The translations under genes were made by a program, and so were the position numbers. The notes under the pieces were generated by a model that was given only the letters and a program-made list of their open reading frames with translations, did not search any database and was not told where the DNA came from. 33,215 bases of DNA, from contig JBCCUL010000027.1 in NCBI GenBank assembly GCA_039197065.1, positions 1 to 33,215 on the forward strand, read 5' to 3'. This DNA is from JANQPX01 sp039197065 (GTDB lineage: Bacteria; Pseudomonadota; Alphaproteobacteria; Geminicoccales; Geminicoccaceae). Of this stretch, positions 26,073-33,215 are shown in pieces (the first letter of the stretch is position 1; each line of letters starts with the position of its first letter).

Positions 26073-27128
26073 ATGACCAATGAGCCGATGACCGTCGACC
26101 AGCTGCGTGACTTCGCGACGTCGGTCTACATCTCGATCGGTATGCCCGACGGAGACGCTGTCCTGCTCGCTGATACGCTGGTTCAGGCCGATCTCTGGGG
26201 GCATCAGTCTCACGGTGTCATGCGGACCTTCTGGTATGCAAAGCGCATCCTTTCGGGGGCGACAAAGGCGTCAGCAGCGCCTGAGATCGCTCTTGATGGC
26301 GGTGCGATAGCCGTCATCGACGGACAAGACGGTGTCGGCCAGGTGGTTGCGGCGAAAGCCATGGACGAGGCGATCGAGCGAGCCAAGCGCCATGGCGTTG
26401 GCGTCGTCGCTGTCCGTCATTCCGGGCATTTCGGGACCGCGATGTATTTCACGCGTAGGGCTGCGCTCAAGGGCTGCATCGGCCTGATCTCGACCAATGC
26501 CAGCCCGGCGATGGCGCCCTGGGGCGGTCGGGACAAGATGATCGGCACGAACCCCTGGTCGATCGCAGCGCCCGCCGGTAGCCATGCGCCCATGATGCTC
26601 GACATCGCCAATACAGCGATCGCCCGCGGCAAGCTTTACCTGGCCCGCCAGCGCGGCGAAGCGATCCCCGACGGGTGGGCGATGGATCAAGCCGGCAATC
26701 CGACGAACGACCCGGCGCTGGGCATCGCCGGCAACATTCTGCCGATGGCAGGCCACAAGGGATACGCGATCGCAACGATGATGGACGTGCTCTCAGGCGT
26801 GTTGAGCGGCAGTCACTTCGGCGGTGCGGTTGTCGGCCCCTATGAGCCCAGCGGGCGAAGCGGCGTCGGCCATTTTGCCCTTGCGCTGAACATCGAGGCC
26901 TTCCGCCCGCTTTCGGATTTTCACGCCGACATGGATCGCCTGATCACCGACATCAAGACCGCGCCCAGGGCGCCAGGCGTCGACGAGATCTATTATCCCG
27001 GCGAATTGGAAGCGAGGGCCGAGGACCGGCAACGCCAGATCGGGATTGCGATCCCAGCCGATACGCTTGAGGAACTCGACGAGGGCGCAAGAGAGCTTAG
27101 CATCGATCCGCTGAGCGGTGGGATGTGA
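26073..27128 (+). CDS. Ldh family (malate/L-sulfolactate/ureidoglycolate-type) dehydrogenase
   Basis: A 351-residue protein of the Ldh_2 (LDH/MDH2) family, distinct from Rossmann malate dehydrogenases. Family hallmarks are ADLWGHQSHGVMR near residue 40, VAVRHSGHFGTA with the catalytic His, GTNPWSIAAPA and HKGYAIATMMDVLSG. The ATG at 26073 is the plausible start; a TTG-initiated longer frame runs into the preceding SDR. Members use NAD(P)H to interconvert 2-oxo and 2-hydroxy acids, or reduce cyclic imino acids. Coupled to the upstream SDR, it suggests successive oxidation of a hydroxylated carbon source. Confidence 0.9.
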   Translation: MTNEPMTVDQLRDFATSVYISIGMPDGDAVLLADTLVQADLWGHQSHGVMRTFWYAKRILSGATKASAAPEIALDGGAIAVIDGQDGVGQVVAAKAMDEAIERAKRHGVGVVAVRHSGHFGTAMYFTRRAALKGCIGLISTNASPAMAPWGGRDKMIGTNPWSIAAPAGSHAPMMLDIANTAIARGKLYLARQRGEAIPDGWAMDQAGNPTNDPALGIAGNILPMAGHKGYAIATMMDVLSGVLSGSHFGGAVVGPYEPSGRSGVGHFALALNIEAFRPLSDFHADMDRLITDIKTAPRAPGVDEIYYPGELEARAEDRQRQIGIAIPADTLEELDEGARELSIDPLSGGM

Positions 27129-27213
27129 AGGGACGCCTCAGCGCCGGTCTTGGGTTTCCGCCGTCATGTATCAGTGAGACCAACTTATCGATTTTCTTGG
27201 AGCCTCTTTGAGA

Positions 27214-27909
27214 CTACGCCCAGCCGCCAGCGATGGGGACAACGTGGCCGGTGATGAAACCGCATCTGTCGGAGGTGAAAAACGCGATGGTCTCGGCCAC
27301 CTCTTCAGGCTTGCCTAGGCGTTTCGCCGGGATGTTGCGCAACATCTTCGCCATCGCCTGCTCATCGGCCAGAAGGTCAGGCGGGAAGTAGGTGGGGTTT
27401 TCGATGTAGTTGGGGGCGATCGCGTTGATCTGGATGTTGAACGGGGCCAGCTCCAGCGAGAGTGACTTCACCAGCGCATTGCCGGCCCCCCGCGCTGTCG
27501 CATAGATCGAATAATTGGCAAGGCCGCGCAAAGGCGCTGCCGAGGTGACCATCAGGATTTTTCCAGCCTTCGCAGATTTCATGTGCGGTACGGCTCGACC
27601 GATCAGCCGGTAGGGCCATTCGACGAGCGCTTCGAGCGCCTTGCGCATCCCCCCGGGGTCAGCCTCGTCGACGGGTGCACGCACTGCAGGATAGGCGTCA
27701 TTGCAGATCAAAACATCGATCCGGCCATAATGACCAATGATCTCATCAATGAGCGCTTCCGGCTCCTTCGCCTCGGCGGTGACGATTCCGGGCGCCGGGT
27801 CCGCGTCATGGCAAATGACCGTTGCCCCGTGACCGGCGAGCACATCAGCGGTCGACGGTCCAACGAAATGCCTGGCGTGCGTGATCACGACAATGCGCTC
27901 TTCCAGCAT
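27214..27909 (-). CDS. halohydrin dehalogenase-like protein (SDR fold)
   Basis: A 231-residue SDR-fold protein that lacks the dinucleotide motif TGxxxGxG. Instead it has THARHFVG at residues 10-17, fitting the T-x4-F-x-G motif of halohydrin dehalogenases. Its catalytic residues are Ser123, Tyr136 and Arg140, exactly S-x12-Y-x3-R, where classical SDRs have Lys. Further resemblances to HheA/HheC-type enzymes are CHD after strand 2, ICND, and PNYIENPTYFP in the halide-site region. Known members expel halide from vicinal haloalcohols to give epoxides, and reverse this with azide, cyanide or nitrite. GAGGG eight bases before the ATG at 27909 supports that start; an in-frame ATG 15 codons earlier is less likely. 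It converges on the SDR/Ldh operon. Confidence 0.87.
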   Translation of the reverse strand: MLEERIVVITHARHFVGPSTADVLAGHGATVICHDADPAPGIVTAEAKEPEALIDEIIGHYGRIDVLICNDAYPAVRAPVDEADPGGMRKALEALVEWPYRLIGRAVPHMKSAKAGKILMVTSAAPLRGLANYSIYATARGAGNALVKSLSLELAPFNIQINAIAPNYIENPTYFPPDLLADEQAMAKMLRNIPAKRLGKPEEVAETIAFFTSDRCGFITGHVVPIAGGWA

Positions 27910-27989
27910 GAACAGATCCCTCACACAGCCATCTTTCGGCAAGCTTGCGCGCAAACCGAAACGCCAGACACCTCCGGTCCAAGTCGACG

Positions 27990-28006
27990 AGGTGGCCGCG
28001 CCACCT
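27990..28006 (-). terminator. hairpin at the 3' end of the DUF3179 gene
   Basis: AGGTGGC (27990-27996) and GCCACCT (28000-28006) form a perfect 7-bp stem with a three-base loop. It abuts the TAA stop of the DUF3179 gene and precedes the dehalogenase-like gene on the same strand. No T-tract follows, so it is a weak terminator candidate. Confidence 0.35.
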
Positions 28007-29391
28007 TAACCGGGCCAGAGCGCCGTTTCTGGATGAAACTGCGACCAAGCAAACCAGAATGCCTGGTGGCTGCCAAGATCGGAACCATCGGCATCGACAG
28101 CCTTGATACCGCCAGCTTCAAGCTTGAGACGGATGTTTTCGAAGGCGATCTCATCGTCATTTTTCAACGCCACGATAGCCTTGCTTCGCTGAAACGCCAC
28201 CGGCTGGCCCGACGCCGTGACGACGCCGATGATGTCTTCATGAACGGGCAGACGGGGATCGAGATCGCCGATCGGAAAGATCGGGCCGTTGGCGTCCCGG
28301 TTGTTGCGAAAATCGAAGTCGCGCCCAAGGGCCAGCGCTTCGACCAGCACCGTGGTTTCGGGATGCGCTGTCTTCCACGTACCCCAGTCGGTGGTCACAA
28401 CGCTGGCTTGCTTGAGCTGCAGATCCTTTTCCGCAAGGGGCCCCGTCACTGCATCGCCGAGAAAGGTGTCGAACACCGAATAGCTATTGACGTCGTACAT
28501 CACCTTGTTAGAGCGAATGAGGAGCCCCGATGTGCGCAACACCGGCCGGTCAATGCCGTCCGGCAGTTGATCGGTGAAATAGGCCTGCGCCGCGCCGCAT
28601 AAGGTGCAATAGGGAATGCCGAGATGCCGTCCGCCCAACGTATCGTTGACCATTTCGCGAACTTCCATGATGCGTCGCGGATAGGCCCGATACTCGCCGT
28701 TCACCTCGATGCCGAAGACGATGTCGTCGTCTTGCAGCCATGTGGCCTCTTCGGCACTGCTGACCTCGGGATTGTCCGCCGCTGGAATGCAGTTGCAGGA
28801 CTCGTCCGTCGTATCATAGGCGCGATCGTCGATGAGCACGCCGCCCCATGAAACATGCCGCCAGTCGATATCGCCTTCGACAAAGATTCTATCCCAGCCG
28901 GGGACGATCGTCGTGAAAATGGCGCGCTTGAACCGCAAATAATCAAGGGGCGCTGGGATATCCCAAGCGATGAGATGATCGGTGATGATACCCCAATGAT
29001 TCTGAGCCGGCGGCTGGATGCCCAGTAGCTTCGAGGCAGCGTTCGCGAGTTCGACATTCAGCTGCTGATCAGGCGCAAAGCGCATCAAGTCGCTGATGAT
29101 CCAGGCAAGCCTCGGATCCTGTGCTTCGGAGATGTCGATAAGAGCGGCCGCCTGATCGCTTCCCCAGGACGATCGCTCCATACTTTCGATAAAGGCCATC
29201 TCCAGGTCGGACTGCACCTCCGAGGACAGGTCGCCCTCAGGTATTGCAGGCGGTTCACCGAACTGCTCGATTACGTAGTCCGGCAGTGGTTTGCCATCCT
29301 CTGCCCGCAGCGTATCGAACGAGAACAGAAGAAGCGACACCGAAAACGCCATCAGGAAGATGCGGGATTGAGAGCCTATTAAAGATGCCAT
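28006..29391 (-). CDS. exported DUF3179 domain protein
   Basis: A 461-residue protein with a signal peptide (hydrophobic stretch about residues 11-27, cleavage near LRA/ED). The C-terminal two thirds match DUF3179: IVFGIEVNGEYRAYPRRIMEVREMVND, split around residue 230, followed by GIPYCTLCGAAQAYF with a CxxC pair. A preceding ESCNC cluster is another Cys pair. The N-terminal part is rich in acidic residues and helices and unlike anything I can name. DUF3179 proteins are periplasmic and of unknown function. It stands alone, with 96 bp to the dehalogenase-like gene, and the tRNA-Phe fragment lies 340 bp upstream. It may mark the core-genome side of that attachment site. Confidence 0.83.
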   Translation of the reverse strand: MASLIGSQSRIFLMAFSVSLLLFSFDTLRAEDGKPLPDYVIEQFGEPPAIPEGDLSSEVQSDLEMAFIESMERSSWGSDQAAALIDISEAQDPRLAWIISDLMRFAPDQQLNVELANAASKLLGIQPPAQNHWGIITDHLIAWDIPAPLDYLRFKRAIFTTIVPGWDRIFVEGDIDWRHVSWGGVLIDDRAYDTTDESCNCIPAADNPEVSSAEEATWLQDDDIVFGIEVNGEYRAYPRRIMEVREMVNDTLGGRHLGIPYCTLCGAAQAYFTDQLPDGIDRPVLRTSGLLIRSNKVMYDVNSYSVFDTFLGDAVTGPLAEKDLQLKQASVVTTDWGTWKTAHPETTVLVEALALGRDFDFRNNRDANGPIFPIGDLDPRLPVHEDIIGVVTASGQPVAFQRSKAIVALKNDDEIAFENIRLKLEAGGIKAVDADGSDLGSHQAFWFAWSQFHPETALWPG

Positions 29392-29728
29392 GAAGAGGCC
29401 TTTCGCGTGCCGATTTCGTCAAAGCGCGTGGTTCGGACAGAGCTCAGCTCAGCCAAAAAACAACGCTTTATTGAAGAGCATAGGCCCTCCGCTCTCCGCG
29501 TCGCCAATCACGATTACTTCAGGATTCAGTGAACGTCGGCGCCTCGATAGCACGCTAGAGGATCTGATCGTCCAATGCTCAGACTTTCGATTTCGATGAG
29601 GCTTGGGAGCCGGACAGGTCTTCCGACATGTCCTCCTGGCGAGAGGACGAAAGTCTAAAATTGGCCGCCAGAGCGCAAGCTGTGTCGTACGGCATTCTGC
29701 ACGCGCTTCGCTTACTGTATTGAAAAGA
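29392..29728. other. non-coding stretch upstream of the DUF3179 gene
   Basis: These 337 bp hold no credible gene. They must contain the promoter of the minus-strand DUF3179 gene. The short open frames here use unusual codons and overlap the tRNA fragment antisense. I saw no repeat or operator. Confidence 0.5.
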
Positions 29729-29773
<45 letters not shown>

Positions 29774-30189
29774 ATCGCTGGGAACCTAGGAAAATCAATA
29801 CCGTTGTGGACAAAAACGTGAATTTCGATGAACGAAAGATCAATAAGTTGCGTCGAGAGTCTACAACAGTCTGGCAAGCAGATTCTGCTCACCAGTCACT
29901 TCTTACTACTGCCCAGCCACGACATGACAATCGTGCTCGACAAGCTAGTATTCCAATTTGATACAACTGATTAAGATTATTTGTCAACTCATTGATTTAT
30001 AAGGGAGAGTTAGATTATTGAGGTCAGATTTACATCCACAACGATCAGATAGATAGCTCTACTAGATGCGCAATTGATCTGGCCCCTGATCTCGAAAAGA
30101 GCAACACTGTTCTCTGCCATTACCGTTTCAAGCAGCCTTAGCGCCGTTCCAGAATGTGTGAAGAATGACCTCCGGAATAAGGACCGATC
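29774..30189. other. A+T-rich non-coding stretch beside the tRNA fragment
   Basis: These 416 bp are visibly richer in A+T than the rest of the window, especially 29930-30030. No credible gene is present. The stretch should include the promoter of the small secreted-protein gene that starts at 30190. The change of composition begins at the tRNA-Phe fragment. Confidence 0.55.
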
Positions 30190-30732
30190 ATGAAAGCATC
30201 CGTAATTCTTGCTGTGCTCACTACAGCTGGTGGTTCAGCGATCGCGGAAGCCCCTAGAGTGCCATCGAGTGCTCCGTATATCGTGTTGAGCCACAACCTG
30301 GATGAGCCAAACGGCTACGGATTTTGCCTAGACACGTCCGGTCCTGGAAAATCTGACCTGATGCATACCCACTCGTGCAAACCGGAGAAGGAGGGTGAGC
30401 CGCGCAGCTACAGAGGAAATGACACCCGCTTTGAGTACAACACCGAGACCATGCAGGTCGTGTCCTATCCCTTCGAAGGCTTTTGCATGCAAGCGCTGAT
30501 CGCGCGTGATGTGATGACCTTCGCGCTGTTAGAATGTAATGATCATCCACGTCAAAAGTTCGCTTACAACCCAACAGACCAGACATTGCGGCTGAACGAG
30601 GATCAAAGCATGTGTGTGAGCGTAGTCCCAGAAACCCAGCCCGCTGGTCCGTGGGTAAAACGTGCATTGATGTTGACGACGTGCGATGAAACCGACACGT
30701 CATTGAAAGAGTGGACAGTGGCAGCGGATTAG
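30190..30732 (+). CDS. small secreted beta-trefoil (ricin B-like) protein
   Basis: A 180-residue protein with a signal peptide (MKASVILAVLTTAGG, cleavage about AIA/EA at residue 19). The mature part has a threefold repeat. Each unit has an aromatic or Met-Cys start (FCLD at 45, FCMQ at 98, MCVS at 141) and a second Cys 17-23 residues later (Cys63, Cys116, Cys165), then a Q/R-x-F/W strand (TRFEYN, QKFAYN, KEWTV). Three such disulfide-closed units are the plan of ricin-type beta-trefoil lectins. Base composition is lower in G+C than flanking genes. The protein is probably periplasmic or secreted and may bind glycans; no catalytic domain is present. It may belong to an integrated element. Confidence 0.72.
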   Translation: MKASVILAVLTTAGGSAIAEAPRVPSSAPYIVLSHNLDEPNGYGFCLDTSGPGKSDLMHTHSCKPEKEGEPRSYRGNDTRFEYNTETMQVVSYPFEGFCMQALIARDVMTFALLECNDHPRQKFAYNPTDQTLRLNEDQSMCVSVVPETQPAGPWVKRALMLTTCDETDTSLKEWTVAAD

Positions 30733-30784
30733 CGATCGCCGATTTCCCGTTATTGCCCTTTACCGCAACGAGTTACCAGGCGGT

Positions 30785-32161
30785 TTGAGCACCCAGAGTC
30801 TGTCAAAAGACGAAACAGGATCTGACGGCACGTCTAGACACCGGCCTTCGGTGCCGTCGCTGACGGAGGGATCGATCTTCCGGCATATCGCAAGGCTGTC
30901 GATCCCCGCGTCAATCGGCATGGTGTTCAACACGCTCTACAACCTGACCGATTTCTGGTTCGCCGGCCTGCTGTCGGATCAGGCGCTGGCGGGCATGTCG
31001 ATTGCGGGCAGCGTTTTTTTCCTGCTCCTGGCGGTCGGCATCGGCATTCAAACCGGAACGTCCGCCATCGTTGCGCCTGAGGTGGGACGCAATCGTCTGG
31101 ACGATGTCGGCCATTGGATCGATCAAGCCTTCGGCCTCTCCATCCTTTTGAGTCTCGTGACAATGGTTGCCGGCTGGCTGGTCGCCGATGACCTGGTGAT
31201 ACTGCTGGGTGCCGAGCCGGACATTGCACCGCTAGCCGATGCCTACCTCGCCGTGACCCTGGCGGGGACCATCACGTTCGTCCTGTCCTTTGCCGTTGCC
31301 GGCGCTTTGATGGCCTTGGGCGATACGGTATCCAATCGCAATGCGCTGATCGCCGGATTTTTCGCCAACTTCGTTCTCAACCCCTTGCTGATGTTCGGTC
31401 TTGGGCTCGGCATTTCTGGCCTTGCGCTTGCAACCGTTCTGATCAAAGCCGGGACCGCAGCTTATCTGTTTTGGGTGTTGGCAAGGAGGCTTGGGCGCTT
31501 GAATAAGCCGCGTTTCGCATGGTTACGCTGGTGGCAGCTGCTGCAACAGGTCCTGCCGGCCAGCATGAATATGCTGACCATCATTCTTGGTAGCTTCGTC
31601 TCGGTTGCCCTGGTGGGACGGTTTGGTAGCGAGCATGTCGCAGGCTATGCGGTCGGCGTCAGGCTCGAGCAGGTGCTGTTGTTGCCGGCACTCGGTTTGA
31701 ATAGCGCGGTGATGGCGACAGCGGGACAGAACTTCGGCGCCGGTCACACATCGCGTGTCGCCGAAGCCTATCAAAAAGGATTGCAGATCGGCCTGATCAT
31801 GGCGGCGATCTCCATACCCATCATGGTCTTCCTGTCACCAGCGATGCTCGAATTTTTTGCCGAGAGCGAAACGATTCGCAAGACAGGGGCCGCTTATCTC
31901 AGGATCGATGCCATCGCCTTCTATGGGTATGTCGTCATTTTTCTGAGCGTTGCCTTGCTCCAATCACTCAAGCAGCCGCTTTTTCCCATGGTTCTGGGCA
32001 TTGCGCGCCAGCTCGTCGTTCCTGCCGCGATCAACTACGTGCTGATTGTGGTCTGGGGTTACCCGATGATGGCGATTTTCTATACCATCGTCAGTGTGGT
32101 GATCGTCAGCGCCGTCATCGCTCATCTCTATACAAAGCGTCAGTTGCGCTTGTTGAGATGA
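30785..32161 (+). CDS. MATE family efflux transporter
   Basis: A 458-residue membrane protein with about 12 hydrophobic spans in two similar halves. The N-terminal block LTEGSIFRHIARLSIPASIGM is followed by FNTLYNLTDFWFAGLLSD. This is the classic MATE entry, and the second half has the equivalent block LQQVLPASMNMLTI. Members export drugs or metabolites in exchange for sodium ions or protons. The start is uncertain: a TTG at 30785 gives the full hydrophilic leader, while a GTG at 30851 would start just before the conserved region. It lies 52 bp downstream of the beta-trefoil gene and might share its transcript. The substrate cannot be inferred. Confidence 0.9.
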   Translation: MSTQSLSKDETGSDGTSRHRPSVPSLTEGSIFRHIARLSIPASIGMVFNTLYNLTDFWFAGLLSDQALAGMSIAGSVFFLLLAVGIGIQTGTSAIVAPEVGRNRLDDVGHWIDQAFGLSILLSLVTMVAGWLVADDLVILLGAEPDIAPLADAYLAVTLAGTITFVLSFAVAGALMALGDTVSNRNALIAGFFANFVLNPLLMFGLGLGISGLALATVLIKAGTAAYLFWVLARRLGRLNKPRFAWLRWWQLLQQVLPASMNMLTIILGSFVSVALVGRFGSEHVAGYAVGVRLEQVLLLPALGLNSAVMATAGQNFGAGHTSRVAEAYQKGLQIGLIMAAISIPIMVFLSPAMLEFFAESETIRKTGAAYLRIDAIAFYGYVVIFLSVALLQSLKQPLFPMVLGIARQLVVPAAINYVLIVVWGYPMMAIFYTIVSVVIVSAVIAHLYTKRQLRLLR

Positions 32162-32195
32162 TTTTCCGGAAAACAGGATATGGACAGCCCTTCTT

Positions 32196-33035
32196 CTAGC
32201 CCTCGGCGTCGATGAAGGCTTTGAACGCATCCGCATAGTCCGGATGCCAGCGGCTTAGCGCAGGGCGGTTTTTGATGATGTCGCCGATCGCCCAGGCCAT
32301 ACGCTTTTCGTCGATTTCGCGAGGAACGTCGTTGTCGGGGCAAAGGATATAAAAGTCGCCCCGGTTCATGCTCTCGATGAAGAAATCCGCGGTCTGCTCC
32401 GCCGTCCAGGCGGCGGGCGGCTTTTCGGGGAGGCCGGTGATGCCGGTGAAGACGAAGCCCGGGATGAGCAGGTGCGCGGTGAGGCTGCAGCTGTCGGTGT
32501 TGCGAAGTTCGTGGGCGAGCGCTTCGGTGAAGGCTTTGAGGGCGGCTTTGGAGACATTGTAAGCGGGGTTGCCTGGGGGCGTCGTGATGCCCTGCTTGGA
32601 GCCGGTATTGATGATTGCGCCGGGGCGACCACGGGCGATCATACCGGGCGCGAAGACCTGCGTGCCGTTGAGCGCGCCTTGGAAATTGACGCCGAGGATC
32701 GATTGCCAGGCGTCTTCATCTCCGAGGCAGGATGAGCGTCCGCCGATCCCGGCATTGTTCATCAGAATGTCCACGCCGCCGAAGCGCTCGGTGACGAGAG
32801 CCTCGAGCGCTTCGACCTGTTTACGGTCGGAGACATCGGTCGCCGATGTCATGACGTCGGCAGCGCCAGCGGCGCGAAGGGCGCGTTCCGTGTCGGCAAG
32901 CTTGTCTTCGGCACGGTCGACGATCACCAGGCGCATGCCCAGACCGGCGAACTTGGTCGCGGTAGCTAGACCGATTCCCGATGCCCCTCCCGTAATGACG
33001 GCAACCGAGTCGGAGTTGAGTGCGGGGTGGGTCAT
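32196..33035 (-). CDS. short-chain dehydrogenase/reductase with C-terminal extension
   Basis: A 279-residue classical SDR. Cofactor motif TGGASGIG is at 15-22, NNAGIGG near 93, and the catalytic residues are Ser146, Tyr159 and Lys163. An Asp after strand 2 (VIVDRAE) favours NAD(H). The usual C-terminal GGxxx end is replaced by about 60 residues rich in Trp and charged residues (PPAAWTAEQ, RWHPDYADAF), as in several uncharacterised SDRs. The start at 33035 is chosen because AGGAGA lies seven bases upstream; an ATG six codons earlier has its own copy of the same box. It converges on the MATE gene. Confidence 0.87.
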   Translation of the reverse strand: MTHPALNSDSVAVITGGASGIGLATATKFAGLGMRLVIVDRAEDKLADTERALRAAGAADVMTSATDVSDRKQVEALEALVTERFGGVDILMNNAGIGGRSSCLGDEDAWQSILGVNFQGALNGTQVFAPGMIARGRPGAIINTGSKQGITTPPGNPAYNVSKAALKAFTEALAHELRNTDSCSLTAHLLIPGFVFTGITGLPEKPPAAWTAEQTADFFIESMNRGDFYILCPDNDVPREIDEKRMAWAIGDIIKNRPALSRWHPDYADAFKAFIDAEG

Positions 33036-33164
33036 CGGGCGGTCTCCTGTCATTGAGGGGCGGTCTCCAGTTTTGCCGGCAGCCTAGCGGATGACCAAGC
33101 GAGAGCAAGTGGGGGCTTGGAGAGGACATCGCTTGCCGGCGCGATCACCGGCCAGCGGATGATC

Positions 33165-33215
33165 TACGCTGCTTTGGATCCATCGATGTTCAGCTTCAAC
33201 ATGCCCTCCATGCCG
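33165..33215 (-). CDS. C-terminal end of an unidentified protein
   Basis: A reading frame enters from the right edge of the window and ends with TAG at 33165-33167. It gives 16 residues that end MLKLNIDGSKAA. The stretch resembles C-termini of zinc-type alcohol dehydrogenase/quinone reductase-like proteins, but this is too short to name. Confidence 0.35.

Noticed and set aside
32162..32173. TTTTCCGGAAAA palindrome directly after the MATE stop codon
   Set aside because: It has no loop to form a terminator hairpin and no T-tract. As a protein site it is placed between convergent 3' ends, where regulation is unlikely.
30190..33215. An integrase or transposase near the tRNA-Phe fragment
   Set aside because: None of the coding regions to the window edge has recombinase motifs. 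If an integrase exists it lies outside the window.

Overview
The window looks like chromosomal DNA of an alphaproteobacterium, most likely of the order Rhizobiales (Hyphomicrobiales). The reasons are the high G+C with C/G-rich third positions, the density of ABC uptake systems with four-base ATGA overlaps, a heterotetrameric sarcosine-oxidase-type locus, LacI-type sugar regulation and the tRNA-Phe sequence. This placement is an inference from gene content, not from a marker gene.

Layout. (1) 1-3174: the 3' end of a Wzy/O-antigen-ligase-type membrane protein, a secreted polysaccharide lyase-like protein, a Gfo/Idh/MocA oxidoreductase and a small DUF123 (GIY-YIG-like) protein. (2) 3262-6526 (minus): a complete polar amino-acid ABC importer (binding protein, two permeases, ATPase). 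Divergent from it is a four-gene soxBDAG-type operon (6802-11965, plus). Together they suggest import and oxidative demethylation or deamination of an N-methylated or secondary amino acid. (3) 12012-14589 (minus): a LacI-type regulator, two operators, a sugar-binding-protein gene cut off after about 150 codons, and a 2-hydroxyacid dehydrogenase lacking its own start. This looks like the scar of a deletion that removed the rest of a sugar ABC transporter. (4) 14711-25075 (minus): a peptide/oligosaccharide-type (family 5) ABC importer with a fused double ATPase, abutting a GH38 alpha-mannosidase, with two phytanoyl-CoA-dioxygenase-family enzymes interleaved. (5) 25289-27909: an SDR and an Ldh-family dehydrogenase (plus), facing a protein whose motifs match halohydrin dehalogenases rather than ordinary SDRs (minus). 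(6) 28006-29391: an exported DUF3179 protein.

(7) At 29729-29773 lies an isolated 45-bp 3' half of a tRNA-Phe gene, followed rightwards by about 400 bp of visibly A+T-richer non-coding DNA and a small secreted beta-trefoil protein. This is the usual signature of the distal attachment site of an integrative element, predicted to extend to the right, although no integrase is in view. (8) 30785-33215: a MATE transporter, an SDR and the last 16 codons of a minus-strand gene.

Functionally this is an accessory catabolic region: several modules each pair a transporter with enzymes for its cargo (N-methyl amino acids; mannosides). The points most worth checking are the halohydrin dehalogenase, the deletion fusion, the sox delta subunit that has lost its zinc ligands, the mannosidase/transporter/dioxygenase operon and the tRNA-Phe fragment. 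No CRISPR array, rRNA, complete tRNA or transposase was seen.
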